This document shows, piece after piece, positions 47,421 to 59,902 of a stretch of DNA of 64,000 bases (positions are counted from its first letter, which is position 1; each line of letters opens with the position of its first letter). The DNA comes from Topomyia yanbarensis (taxonomy: Eukaryota > Arthropoda > Insecta > Diptera > Culicidae). The notes beneath the pieces are model-generated. The model saw only the letters and a program-made list of their open reading frames with translations. It was not told the DNA's origin and did not search any database. Made by a program: the position numbers and the translations under genes. The DNA is taken from contig NC_080671.1 in assembly GCF_030247195.1 (NCBI RefSeq), forward strand, positions 28,885,543-28,949,542, given 5' to 3'.

Positions 47421-48350
47421 AACACAGCACCAAAAACATACTTTTTTATATATAACTCGGCTGTTAGAATGTGATATACTCGCTCATTTCAAAAGCCAAC
47501 CTGTCTCTGCACCCACGCCACTTATCTCTACGTCATGAGCGGGGACATAATCCTAGTAATCTAACGAAAAGTGATCGACGCTCAAAAATTAAGAACGCGA
47601 CGACAGAAACGAACAGATGATCACGATTGTTCATACAAAACTGAGATTTTATCATTTGCATGCAGTAATTTTTGTACGGCAGACTACCTGCGAATTCCTT
47701 TTGGGGGATGTGGTAGGTCGCTATAAGAACTCCTTACAAAAACTAGTTAAAATATTGGAATGCAATTGCTTGCACTCAGCTGGCAGAGCAGAACAGGCAC
47801 AAAACGGTAAAAGGAACTACATCAAATCAGACTCGTTTCGCATAGCACAGGGTTTGCTCTTCCTAGCGACGTCATCATGGAAAGGCTTTGTATACCTTCC
47901 CACTTGTTTGAACCACGTATCATGAATTGCCTCAACTGCAAACAGCTAAGTCATAGGGTAACAATTGCAACAATAAACCACCGTGAGATAACTGCGGGAG
48001 TAAAAATTTCTGCGCAATGTATACTGAAAAATGTATTTACTTTGGGGAGAGTCGAGCTGGCATTATATCTAGCCTACAAGCTACGCGGAGAGAAATTTAA
48101 ACTCTAAGCGCTCTTTTGCAGAAACGTTGAAGAGTGATTTGCCGCTGCCCATTCAGAAAATTCTTATGTTCATTTGTGAACCTGATTCTGATATTTCACA
48201 AGAAGAAAGATCTTAAGTTTTTGCGGGGGCGTCCCGGGAGAGGAGAAATATCTTCTCCCTAAACTTACCGTGTAAGGGCATTTATGTGCAAGAGTACCTG
48301 GATAAACCTATGTTGCCTTTCACCAAGCTAAACAACTGTTCCGTTCTATT
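47421..48350. other. intronic sequence, nothing recognised
   Basis: Short frames only (for example 47617-47925), with no motif I can name. Confidence 0.35.
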
Positions 48351-48655
48351 TTGGCCGGCATCTTGCCATTGCGGAAAATAGGTCATGGAGAGGTATGTCG
48401 CGAACAACGTTCGTCCAGGTGGTGTCCAAGGACATGATCTCTTCCAACACGTCAGAGTACCAAGCAGTAGAAGAATACTTGGCCATCGTCAAGCGGAGCC
48501 TCAAGAAGACGTGAAAGACAGTTGTCGAGATACAGTTCAAGGCGAACTGGCGTTCTGCGGCGACGAAAGTGACCAAAGAGGCTGTGCAAAACTTGATGGA
48601 AGGAGTTAAACGAAAGTCCCAGCAATTTGCATTCGTGGGAAAGGAAGTTTGAGTG
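48351..48655 (+). pseudogene. Tc1/mariner-superfamily transposase C-terminal remnant
   Basis: The plus strand reads VVSKDMISSNTSEYQAVEEY, then LAIVKRSLKKTWKTV, FKANWRSAATKVTKEAVQNL and MEGVKRKSQQFA. This is the layout of the C-terminus of mosquito Tc1/mariner-type (DD37E-like) transposases, where the catalytic Glu lies in the RPIExYWA block. Here the equivalent is AVEEYLA. Upstream catalytic regions are absent, so it is a 3' fragment. Confidence 0.7.
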
Positions 48656-51600
48656 ATAGTTTTTCTTGTTTTATATTCTGTATAAATTGAACTTGCACAA
48701 GAAACATGATGTGATTTTTAACCCATTCATGCCCATGTTGTTTGTGGAGAACAACGTTTTTAAACAGCTATAACTTTTGATTGAGGCGAGATTTGCTCAC
48801 AAACACAAGTAAGGCTCATTAATGTGATTATTGCCTTTAATTTGAGTATTAACAGTTACAAGGATCAGCTCTAGAACTGCAGTTATTGCAATTAGTCTGA
48901 TTGGATTCCGATGGAGCAGTGCTGCCAGGGATAGTTTACGTTGACGATGGAAAATGATTTTTTCATATATCTTCGTTGTGGTGCAATATTATTGAAAACT
49001 GATAAAACTTATCAATTTAGACTGTCGTTGGCTACGTTTTCTACGTAATTGGACTATTGTAATTATTGTAGGAGAATTGCATTGATCATTAGAAGGCAAA
49101 AATTGTCCAGCTTCTAGCACTGCCATGGAAGCACCTATCTTTATGAAAATAGGCTTTTCGTGTTTCTTGACCCAACCATTTTCAAGGAAAAATAGTTTTG
49201 AAACCCTACATGCACTAGAAAAAAGTTGGGCATGAAAGGGTTAAATTAAAAGTTTGACCATTTTACACACATTCTTGTTCGACCAATTTTTGACCATAAC
49301 ACCCTTTAGATGCGCGTTATAGCTATGAACTGCGAGAAACCCCCACTATCTACAGGGATTGTGTATCAGTCTTCTTCGGCGTTGGATTTGAAGTTGATTG
49401 TTGGTTTGCAGGCACTTTGTGCAATCGTTGTTAGGATAAAAAAACTACAAGGGGCAGCCCTATGGGGTTGCACGAACTGTGGACGTAGGACTACACTACA
49501 TAATGTAAAATATGTAGTCTCTTAGTACGTTTAGAGTAATAATAAATCAAACATATTTTTTTCGTATAGTTTAAACCCAACCAATCAACATCGAATGTTA
49601 CATATTGAACCAAACCTTTTTGGTTATCAGGTCATTTCATTTGTAGTAGGTGATCGAATTCGAATAAATTTATTTGGGAAGACCTGAACAAAGAAGACAG
49701 AAAATTGCGATCGAACTAATATCTGGAACTGTTCTAAATTTTCATAGCACAATATCAGCTTTGAAAAATTGTAAAAACTTTTCGGTTGTGTGCGGTAAAA
49801 ACCCCGGACCGGTGAAGAAAAATTAAATTTTAAACAATATAATGACATTTCATGTATATACCAAGCTTTCTAGCTATATTTTGCCATGACTGTAACTTTA
49901 CTAAAGTATGCATACAAATGTAGCGAATGTAGTTGTCTTAATCATATATCGAAGCTATAAATATACAATAATCGAAAACAATTAAATATATGGACTTATG
50001 CGTTTTTGCAACGGTTTTTTGAGTGGCAGTGTATTCATTCATAAATAGGTTTTGTAGTATTAGCAGAATCAAAGTAGGATAGGCTGAGTGGAAATGAATC
50101 ACGTAAAATCAATGAATCGATCGATTTGTTGCTATGAAAGATTTCGTTCTTGCGCAACAAAAACATATATTGCTATCATGCAGGCTACACATGCAACTGT
50201 TAACAAATTAGATGTACCTACCTACACGTTCGCCTCAAATTTTGAACCCAAGCGAACGGTGTTCAGTTGTACAATGCTCTAATCAAACAGCTGTGTGTAC
50301 TCACACGCATGCCCGTCCGCAAAGGGAAGATACACCCAGAAACAAAATGAGTCAACGCTGATGATGATGGGTAGAGCGAAAGAGACAACTAGTACCACGA
50401 CGCTATGTTAACCGTGTTTGCACTTGGAGCTCGCCTGTACAAGCCATTTTGTGTACGAATAATTGCTTTCGAGATTGTACATAAAAGTGTGCTTGAAACG
50501 AGCACAACACAAAAGAAAGCATTGTGTTTGAACGGACACGTTCAGTCACGTGTTGAACGGCACTACGCAGCGCAGTGATCTGCTCCGCCTGCCGTTCAAC
50601 AGGCAACTGAGTTTGTCCGGCCAAATTCATTCGCGGACTTGGGACACGCTATCTTCTGTGTGCAAATAAGTGATATGTTGACTTGAGACTCTCAATTCCG
50701 CTTATGCCCTTTTCACATCTTCATATACAAATGCTGATTTCGTTGTTACATCAGGGTCGCTTTAGAATCGCTCAAACTATGGATATATGCACCCAAAACT
50801 CGGCGTAATACCTTCACGGTAATAAGAAAAAAAAATGCTCTGAATTTTTTATTTCACTATCCTACCAAACCAGTAAAAAATCGTAATTCTGGCTGGTTCC
50901 TTCCAATATTGGGGCAGATTCCAGCCTGAATTTGGGCAGAAATACGCCAGGACTCCAATTGGTTTGCCTTGATACTAATACTATCATAGAAATCGACCGA
51001 ATTATCCTACATACGAAAAGAGCCGAAGTTGACACATACTGAACAAGTTTTTGGTTGTATGATGCGCATACATGAACAGCAACCGACATTCGTCTTTCCA
51101 TCATTTACTACCTTTGCGGTTAATACCGCAATGCGCAATTGCATGGTCTGTTACCGAAAAGACAATAGAATCTTGCCCAAAAGTAATAGAAACATGCGCG
51201 TCGATTTATGGGTGTGGATTTTGTAAATATTACAGCGCATCTTCTTCTTTCTATTCTATGAAAACGAGTAACAGAAGTAGCGATTTTCGTCTTCCTATGA
51301 AAATACGAACCAGTGCAAAGCGAACACAACACAGTTACTTGTGTGCATTGTCAGAAAAACAAACGATATCGTTATTTTTATTCTCGCGTGGTGATCTATC
51401 AAGATGGCTGAGTCTCATCAACAAAACGTGATAATTCGGCCTAACACGGTGGCCATTGACTTTCGGTCTTTTCGCATAAGATATAATATTAGTGGTGTGG
51501 AACATCTGCTGAAGTCACCTTCATCCAGTATGAGCACAACAGGCACAACGGTTCCACTTACTTACGTGCAGAGTGGTAATTAAAAGATTCATGTCGTATT

Positions 51601-52147
51601 TCAAATTATACTTTTGTGATGCGAATACGGGTAGCAGTACAAAGCAGAAGGAGGTGAACCCATTGCACAGCGAACTCTTTATGCACATCAAGGACAAACT
51701 AATACGTACCAGTTCTGTGAACAAACGGCACATTCCGAAGAACCCTGTCCATAAATTGCTGATGATAGCTCATCTCAATGTTAAAATCTAGCCTCCAATT
51801 ACTTCACCTAAACCACAAATGCTTGCCAAATTTTTGGCTGCTCTTCTGGCAATAATGACAGCTGCAGAAGCAGCGATAACCACTTCAAACTCAACAGCCA
51901 ATACCACCATTGAGGACACTACTGTCAACGATGGAGAGTGCACTCGTGTGTGACTCGCAAGGTCAAAAAGCTAGGAAGAATATTCGATTGCGAGTATCAA
52001 GGCAACGGGGCGTAAACGACAACGAGAGAGACATGGATGACCCCGAAGAAGTAGTTGGCAAGAAAACGAATAGTTTCCCACCGCGAAAAAAGATCACCGC
52101 TCGCCAGGGCATTCGGGTGCACGAAACCTGGCAGGTTCTAAATAAAT
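48656..52147. other. intronic sequence with no assigned element
   Basis: Contains short unmatched frames. The stretch 50900-52140 has several adjoining small plus frames (51573-51791, 51910-52149) that could be LTR-retroelement debris, but no protease, RT or integrase motif is visible. The 14-bp target duplication of the next element starts at 52148. Confidence 0.3.
51819..51953 (+). CDS. small open frame with signal-peptide-like start, uncertain
   Basis: 44 codons: MLAKFLAALLAIMTAAEA, hydrophobic with small residues before a plausible cleavage site, then a Thr/Ser/Asn-rich tail with three N-x-[ST] sites (NST, NTT, and N-S-T overlap). It ends in TGA. There is no recognised family, promoter or intron. 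It could be the start of a decayed secreted or envelope-like frame, or chance. Confidence 0.15.
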   Translation: MLAKFLAALLAIMTAAEAAITTSNSTANTTIEDTTVNDGECTRV

Positions 52148-52816
52148 GAAATTATTTTTATACTATGTTGCGTTTCGGCTTCGCCTCTTCAGAAACCGAC
52201 ACTAACGTATTGTCGGAATAGATTAGCGCCGGCTTGACGCAAATCCCTTAAAACTAAAACACACTGTGTTTCAATCAAACGACTGATCAAACGTGATGTC
52301 CCGTTCGAGCAGAAGTTCTGTTTATGCCGATGAGACACAAGTGAAGCCGAAACTTGTCTTGGCTTTACCTTTGGCTAGGTTTTTACCAACAAATTTTCAC
52401 CCTAGTGAGAAATTTTGGTTTTTACCAAATTTTCCTCCTTAGGGTGAAATATAGCTTAGTGCTTTCGCATAGGCCTGCTAAGCCAAGACAAGTTTCGGCT
52501 TCACTTGTGTCTCATCGGCATAAACAGAACTTCTGCTCGAACGGGACATCACGTTTGATCAGTCGTTTGATTGAAACACATAGTGTGTTTTAGTTTTAAG
52601 GGATTTGCGTCAAGCCGGCGCTAATCTATTCCGACAATACGTTAGTGTCGGTTTCTGAAGAGGCGAAGCCGAAACGCAACATAGTATGAAATAAGGATTT
52701 GTGCCCTCCTGTACAAAGACTGGTTTTTACCAACAAATTTTCACCCTAGTGAGAAATTTTGGTTTTTACCAAATTTTCCTCCTTAGGGTGAAATATAGCA
52801 TAGAAATTATTTTTAT
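52148..52816. mobile_element. young palindromic insertion with 14-bp target duplication
   Basis: GAAATTATTTTTAT flanks the insertion at 52148-52161 and 52803-52816. Inside, arms 52162-52364 and 52481-52685 are reverse complements that differ only by a 2-bp indel near the CACACTGTGTTT stretch. A 78-bp segment starting GGTTTTTACCAACAAATT occurs identically in the loop (52378-52455) and again after the right arm (52722-52799). There is no coding capacity. Class is unclear: the long duplication suggests target-primed insertion, while the palindrome suggests a fold-back DNA element. Confidence 0.85.
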
Positions 52817-52940
52817 TTTTTACATCCTGTAAATATATAAAAAACACATGGCTCCTCTAAGCTAACGAATTGAGCAGTGTCAAATAAACGAATTAAGAAC
52901 AACTATGGTAGTGGTGTCTGTTCCAGTATATGAATTTTTA

Positions 52941-53526
52941 TTAAGGGGTTACACCACTGTACAATTTTTCATAAATCGAACGTTTTTATTGGCCAAAAAG
53001 GTGGTTTAGGTTCTTGGAAATTATATAACAAAAAACCGCAGACGACAATAATTGCTAAATGTTCAAATTATCAATTCTTTCACAACGCCTCTTATGTATA
53101 CCCCGAGTGCACTGAAAACTTTTACAGCGTGTTTCTCGAAACCACATTTTTTGAGCTGGCCGGAAGCGTAACTCGAATAAATTAGAAAATCATTTGTTTT
53201 GAAATTTTTACAGTATATTCAGAATTGATTTCTCCGGTGACGTACATACGTATTTTTTGAATGGTAAATTTTTTTTAAAACAACAATTTTGTGTCGATTC
53301 TAATGACATTATTAGCGTTTCTTTGCTAAAAAGAGGGCCATTTATAAAAAATCGCAAAAACTTTAGTGTTGAGCTGTAGGTAAAAAATTACGGGAGATAG
53401 GTTTGCGGCCGTGTACCCTTTCCAAAGAGAGGTATCAACGGGAAAATCCTGCACAGCCGCCATCTTGTGACAAGGAAAAATCCCGAAATCCTAATTTTTG
53501 TGTTCCACAGTGGTGTAACCCTTTAA
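52941..53526. mobile_element. TTAA-flanked MITE
   Basis: Inverted ends GGGGTTACACCACTGT (52945) and CAGTGGTGTAACCCT (to 53522) are bordered by TTAA at 52941-52944 and 53523-53526. A TTAA target is the piggyBac-type signature, but canonical piggyBac ends start CCC, so the superfamily remains open. The interior is AT-rich and non-coding. Confidence 0.75.
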
Positions 53527-54297
53527 TAGCAGCACATGGTTTCCTCTGATGTGGCGATTGACTGCAGAATTGGCAATAAAGAGTCGAAGAAAATAAAGTA
53601 AAAATCATTCTAAAGTTTAAATGGTTTAACGGTTACAGGTCGGACTCGATTATCCGGGGATTTGAAAAAAATCTCACCCCGGATAATCGAATCAAACTTT
53701 TTTTTCCGTTATTTCATGAATTTAAGCTTCATTCGTAGAGAAATTGGAAATAAAATGACCAGGGCAAATTTTCCTATTATGGTAAATTTAAATGTACCTA
53801 TTTTGTCCCTAGTCGATTTTTCAGACAGGGTGTGATTTGTATATTCAGTTGGTTTTCATTTATTTTTCATATTGGTAACGAGTTAACGATATGTATCAGT
53901 TGTTTATAGCTATTTGTACAAGAATTCCAAGATAAACATTTTAATAAGGTGTGTCTTTTGCAATACAAGTCAAACTCGATTACCCAGGGCTTAGATTTTC
54001 CGAGGTAACTGATTCGATTACTCGAATACTAGAAAAAATAAAGTTAGTAAGTAAACTGGGGGTCGTCGTTTTTTGGCTCCAGTTTAATTTACGTGGAGTG
54101 TCACATATCACAGCTAACATGTCTAGTCATTCTAATTAGAAGAGCGCATGTTGCGCACCCACAAAAAGATCCTTGTCCTTGTAGCCTCATTTAGTTGACC
54201 AATACTGGATTGTCAGGTAATAACTACGCGTGTAGTCTTCGCAAACTGTCCCAGTCATACTTGTCACTAGCGAAGGAGTACCAGGTTCCCGGGCGCC
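53527..54297. repeat. short hairpin and related CTCGATTA repeats
   Basis: ACTCGATTATCCGGGG (53644-53659) pairs with CCCCGGATAATCGAAT (53677-53692). CAAGTCAAACTCGATTACCC at 53965-53984 repeats the left half with CCGAGGTAACTGATTCGATT near 54000. These look like ends of a short MITE family. Confidence 0.5.
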
Positions 54298-54490
54298 TCA
54301 GCGAGAAGTACTGCTGGCGCCCTCTTTACATAGCCTATCATCCATCTTTGCTTGAGCTACCCAAGAATTGAAATCACCTCCAGTAACGGCCGGGTCTCTT
54401 TTCAGAATTTCGTTAATCATTTCTTGACCAACTCCTACTCTGCAGAAGGCAAAAAATTCTTCACATTTCCTTTCGATCATGCCCATATGA
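54298..54490 (-). pseudogene. possible endonuclease fragment of a non-LTR element
   Basis: The minus frame has PAVTGGDFNSW, which fits the GDFNxW box of LOA/R1/I-type endonucleases. Nothing else of the domain is readable, so the call is weak. Confidence 0.3.
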
Positions 54491-55406
54491 CCCTGCCTAG
54501 TTCTAGTTTTCCGTTCTAAGTTTATAACTGAGTCGCTTTAGAATACCTATCCGTCTTTCAATTTCATTGCTTTCGTTTCTCTTAGTCTCAAATTTGCCGA
54601 AAATAGCCAACAAAATCGATACAGTAGAACCTTGCGGCAATTAAAACATAGTAACACAGAAATAGATTCCATTGGGATGCTAAGAAAACTTCGATCAGAA
54701 TCTTGAAAAGTATCCAAACAGAATCTTGAGAAGCATGTCATCATTATCCCAAGAGATAGCCAGAAACCGACCGAGCAATGTAGGTATAATGACGTTTTAT
54801 GTGGCCTACAGTAACCGATGTATTACGAGAAAAATGTACTTTTAGTGTAAAATTAAAAAGTTGCATATTTGGCAATATTGGCATTAAAAACTTTTCATTT
54901 TTTTGGAATTCCTAAACAAATCTTTAAAAAAAATATCTCCCTGATTGATTCTAGTGCAAACAGTACCAGAGATATAATCCGAAAAAAAATTTTTTTTAAC
55001 AATTTGTTAAAAACGGTCAATCAATGTGTCCAACAAAAAACACCTATACACCAAAAAATAATGAAATTTAAACGATATGTAAATCAAAACGAATGTAAAC
55101 ATACAACGATTGAACCAAAAATTTGATTGAAAATTACGTTAAAATCAATCGGAGCATCAAACAGCATACAATTTTACACTTTCATTCGTGTATATTACAT
55201 GTCATTCATTTTACAGCAGTATTCGAGGTTTTCCGTTTAAAGAAACTGTAATTTTTAATCCACGTGTAAAATTATAATAAAATTCGTTGAAGAAAGCACG
55301 ACAAGTCGTGTGTATTTGTGGTGGAACTTAATTTTACATTTATATTCATGCTCCAAATATGTGCATGAAAATAAACTTAAAATTACAAAATATTTTTTTC
55401 TGTGTA
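54491..55406. other. AT-rich intronic sequence, nothing recognised
   Basis: Homopolymer-rich with only short frames. Confidence 0.35.
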
Positions 55407-56074
55407 TAACAGGCCAACGAGGGTACCCACAAATTAAAATGCTCATAACTATGGCTTCCTTTAACCGATTTTGACACTTTTAGATGTTTTAGATTCAGAC
55501 ACTCGTCCACTCGTGGATTCTGTAACATTGAACTGGATGAATGGATCTGGTTCTTGGTAATCCGTATTCTCCTGAGTAATGTTCCAGTACTAGGGTATGA
55601 CTTGTAAATTTAAATAATGCCCTAGCAAAATGAGTATCAAAATTCTTCAAATTGTCTCGGAAGTCTATTATTTATTGTTACGGGACCCTATGGTAGTTTG
55701 AAAAATGGAATTGGAATGGAATGGCCATTCACGGCCCTACGGGAACCTGCTCCGGAATGTCCGTTCCGTGGTGAAATCACCAAATGGTTCCAAAACCACG
55801 AGGTACAGCCTACTGATGCAATTCCAAGAATTTTGATACCCATATTGCTAGTATTCCATTGAAGTTCGCAAATGGTACCCCAGCACTGGAACCTGCTTCC
55901 GGAAACCCGGATTCCCGGGAACCGAATAAAGTAATCCGATTCATTTTTACCAAGTCCAAAAGTGGATGAGTTTCTGAATCCAAAACGGCCAAAAGTATCG
56001 AAATCGGTTGGATATTACCTTAGTTACGGGCATTTTAGTTTTGTGGGTACCCGGGTACCCACGTCGGCCTGTTA
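55407..56074. mobile_element. 668-bp inverted-repeat element, possibly TA-targeted
   Basis: Left end TAACAGGCCAACGAGGGTAC (55407) matches the reverse complement of the right end, ...GGGTACCCACGTCGGCCTGTTA (to 56074). The inner part of the right terminus has a duplicated GGGTACCC. If the ends are ACAGGCC, TA flanks both sides, as in Tc1/mariner-type MITEs. The interior contains ACGGGAACCTGCTCCGGAA-like palindromic words and is non-coding. Relatives lie near 28020-28180, 56230-56270 and 62700-62890. Confidence 0.7.
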
Positions 56075-57242
56075 CGTAGTAAAAAAATTCAGGAGCCCCT
56101 CCTTACTCCCACCCTTACTATATCAACAATATTATTAACCCAAAAGCTTGACTTAGTGACGGTCTAAGATGTCACAAAGTTTCAATTTCCAGCTATGGAT
56201 AAAACATAGGAATTTAATTAATTGAAACTTAAAAAGGTACCCGGGTACCGCGTCGGACACACAACGATTAAACGTCTTGTTCACATAAGATACGGTACAA
56301 TGTGGGATTTCGAGCTGCTACCGATCCATTGTTACCCACACGCTATAGTATTATAAACAATAGTGTAACCTTAGAATTCATCCTAAGTTCGTGAACCCCC
56401 AAAATCCTGGAGCCCCTGGATCTGGCCCAGTGTGCCCATGCGCAAAGGCGGTACTGGTTACGGCTTTTTTAATTTTCCGCCAATTTTCGTAATATTCTCA
56501 TACAATATTCTTTTGTATAAAATGACGCGAATACTCCATATGTTCCCGAGTTTGAAATATGATTAGTTACCCAATGTTCTTAAACAACAGTTAACATCTA
56601 CCCAACAAGTAAAGAAAGCATCAGTCGAATTCTAACCTTATTTCAGTTCAAAAAGCTGTAAACTAGAACAAGTTTTACTATATTACTAATAATAATACTA
56701 TAGAAGAAACCACTTATTACTGCAAGTATTTATGCGGATTATCCTAAGTTAACCAACATATATAAACGACAATTTAGGCACAGAGAACAGACATATAAGC
56801 TAGAACAAACTTTCCCAAAAAACCTGTGTAAACATTTAAATGAAAATACGTTGAAAATCCCCATCGCATACAGGTTTGCATGCGTGAGTCACCATTGTAT
56901 CCAAGTTTGCATACAAGTCCAGTGCAGCGATTGCTGACCGATCGAAGCGCCGCACAGTGGCGGATTTGCCTAAAAACCTGGCCAAAAGTCGAAAATTACA
57001 TGCTAGTACTTTGGGTTCTAGTACATATATTGTCCTTCAGATGGTGCTGCCGCATGCTATTGTAAGTGAAACGCTCCAAAATTTCCATATTTGAGGTGTT
57101 GGCATATCCAAACAGTTTAAACCATCGCGTTTTTCTCTTCTTTTTTATCGAGCGCTCGAAATATCAGTATTATTCAAATGTAGCTGGATTTTGATAAAAC
57201 TGCCGGTTTCGAATATGGAATAATGGAAAGTTATGCTAAAGG

Positions 57243-58388
57243 TAGGGGAACTGTGGGTAAGACGGACAGGTGGGGTAAGACGGGCACATGGTTATTTTAG
57301 GGATATAACATTAAAACTTCAAATGTATTGTATGTGTACCCTATCATTATGAGTAACCTTGAATTATGAAACACTTAGTAGGCATTAAATACTGCTAAAC
57401 GTGTACAATTTAAGCAAATATTGATAATCAGTAGTGCAGTTTCGTGCGGATGTAATTTTCAAGTTTCTGATTTTAAGGTTTATCGACGAAAAAATCAATT
57501 CTTTCGCTGATTTTTTCCTTTATTTCGATAAAGTAACTCTTAAGTGACATCTTCATGGAAAATAACAGGTAAGTTTATTTATGCGTGAATGAGTACAAAC
57601 GTTTAAAAATATGTGTACTAGTGGGGCAAGAAGGACAGTCTTGATTGATTCTATTGATTCGTCCTTATATGAATGTCTCGCGTATAGAAACGAAATTCTA
57701 GCAATCAAACGCTGAGAACCATCCAGTTAACTGAAGTCTCACATGCAGTAGACTGCAGGATGTGCGTTAATGTGACCGAGACTAAGTACTGAATTCCTAG
57801 AACCTGGAAATGGTACACGATTTTGTGCAGGTTCCATACTATGGCTGTGTGTAGTCGAGAAACTGATGTTTCCAATTACGCATTTATTATATAACCTTTC
57901 AGTTTCGTATAAGTGATTCTGACTGACCATTTGAACTGATTATATAGCTCTCTTTATGACAACGGCATAAACGATATACAACATATAAAATACAACATTT
58001 GCTTCAACTCTAAATCGAACCCCAAAACGTTATTTTTCACTTCGAGTTGAACGTATATATTAAAAAGAACTACAATCCATTCAAAACCTTCGCTAGAAAC
58101 AGTAAATTTTAATATTTTGTGTTGTGATCATCCTTTCTGCAACATGTCCGTCTTAGCCCCACCATATGTTCGTGTCACCCGCAGTCTGGAAAAAGTAAAG
58201 ATATTTCTTCGTTTTTCAGTTCTTTAAAAAATGATACTTGTTGATTTTTGTAACACAATCCCTCTGGGCACTCGAAAGCCAACATATGGAGCTACAACAT
58301 AGAGTATTACATGTTGACATAAACATTCTCTTACTATGTTATTTTTCAATCTATCCTTAATATGTCCGTCTTACCCCCAGTTCCCCTA
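57243..58388. mobile_element. TA-flanked 1.14-kb MITE-like element
   Basis: Inverted ends GGGGAACTGTGGGTAAGACG (57245) and CGTCTTACCCCCAGTTCCCC (to 58386) are bordered by TA on both sides (57243-57244, 58387-58388). Secondary copies of the end motif lie inside: TGGGGTAAGACGGGCACATG at 57271-57290, a diverged one near 57621, and an inverted one near 58148. TA flanks fit Tc1/mariner-type mobilisation. No coding capacity. Confidence 0.85.
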
Positions 58389-58854
58389 TGTACTTTATTT
58401 ATATGTATTGATGTCAAAATATATTATTTTGTTTGTTTATAGAAAATGTCAATAACTTTCACGATTTTGTAGCAGACGGTTTCAGCACACCTTTTTGCAA
58501 AATTATTGAAATACTTTTTTTGTCCACGTATGTCCACTATGTTTCAAGGCAATTTGTGTTCCTTGAACGATTGTCCATTTGGAACACCATTCTTGCCCGA
58601 ATTTGCCCGTTTTTGAGTAATCTTTGATTAAGTGGAGACGGAGATGGATTATAAGATTTTCAGTTCAAAATTTAGACTCGTACTTTTAATTACTACTGCA
58701 CCTCCGGTTGTCATAGCGAGTCGCACAATACTGCATTTTGAACAGGAAGAATTGTGTATTAAGTGGTGAGAATTTCATCGAGATTCATTAACATTTTCAA
58801 AACTTATCAAAAGTTGAACGCAAAAGACGTAAATAATTTTGGTCATTCATATTG

Positions 58855-59230
58855 AAAACCAACGCGGTGAGCAGAAGTGATCGCCAAAGGTTCCAAATTT
58901 CAAAAACCTTTTACGAATATCATGGTTAAACGTTACCAGGAAACTATGACGTTTGATCATGCAAAGCAAACCAAATCTAGAGGTGGAATATATGACTGGA
59001 TTCTACGAGCGAAAATCAGTGATGAGTGAGGGCAGAGTAGTGCAAAAGAATACTAGGAATATTCCGGCCGTGATATGGCTAAAAATTTCACTTTGGCGTA
59101 CACTCCAGCTTGGCGAATTTGTTCGTGAGAAGGTTGGCAGTCGTAGTATGTCAGCAAGCATGACAACAAAAAGTGGTTGCTCAAAGCTATACCAGGAAGC
59201 GGTACAAGCATGTTCTGACCAAGTATAACG
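58855..59230 (+). pseudogene. Tc1/mariner-like transposase N-terminal remnant
   Basis: The plus strand reads RDMAKNFTLAYTPAWRIC, resembling the second helix-turn-helix of Tc1/mariner transposases (RxLAxxFxxSxTTVxRI), then YVSKH and, in another frame, KLYQEAVQACSDQV. Stops interrupt it, and no DDE residues are visible. Confidence 0.45.
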
Positions 59231-59902
59231 CATGTACTTAAATAGGCGCTTCATCGTAATAATGAACTTTGTACAAATCCTCGGTCTAACAATTTAAATA
59301 AAACTATGAATCTTAGTTAATTTCACTAAAAAATGAAAACATTTTGTCATATTCATTTTTAGTTACTACAATTTGCATGCAAACTTGTTGTCAATTTTCA
59401 CTTCATGCATTTCGTCGTAGAATCGGCTTATTTTCTATAATTTTAAAAAAATACTATTTTTCGTTCTTTGAGAAATATATGCATCGGACAGCAATTGAAT
59501 AATAATCGTACAGAGAGTTGAAAAGTTTTATAACTATGTTGTATAATATTTCAAAATACATAGTTTGAAATAATTAATAACATCAATTCTCATAAAAGCT
59601 ACATCATCTAGACACCCAAATATCTTATTGCGTGCAAATCAACAAATTCTATCATTTAACTACACACCATTTAAAATTCGATACATTATAAACGTTATTG
59701 GCATACACTGGAACCATTCAGTTGTGAAAATTTACTAATATTTATATTAAAATGTCGGCCATTTTGTATCCGCCATTTTGAGTTTTGAAAATCTGACATC
59801 AAAATCGTAATCTACGCCCCAAAAAACCGTGGTATGTACAATTTCAGGTCAATCAAAAACATTTTCGACTTTTGGCCAGGTTTTTAGGGAAATCCGCCAG
59901 CA

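Larger units (their letters stand above)
56953..59902. mobile_element. decayed 2.9-kb inverted-repeat transposon with nested insertion
   Basis: Left end CACAGTGGCGGATTTGCCTA...CCAAAAGTCGAAAA (56953-56996) is the reverse complement of TTTTCGACTTTTGGCCAGGT...AAATCCGCCA (59864-59902). The last five bases of the right end are lost. The interior holds the TA-flanked MITE (57243-58388) and a transposase-like remnant (58855-59230). The CAC start also occurs in Transib, but the transposase remnant points to Tc1/mariner, so the superfamily is open. Confidence 0.6.
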
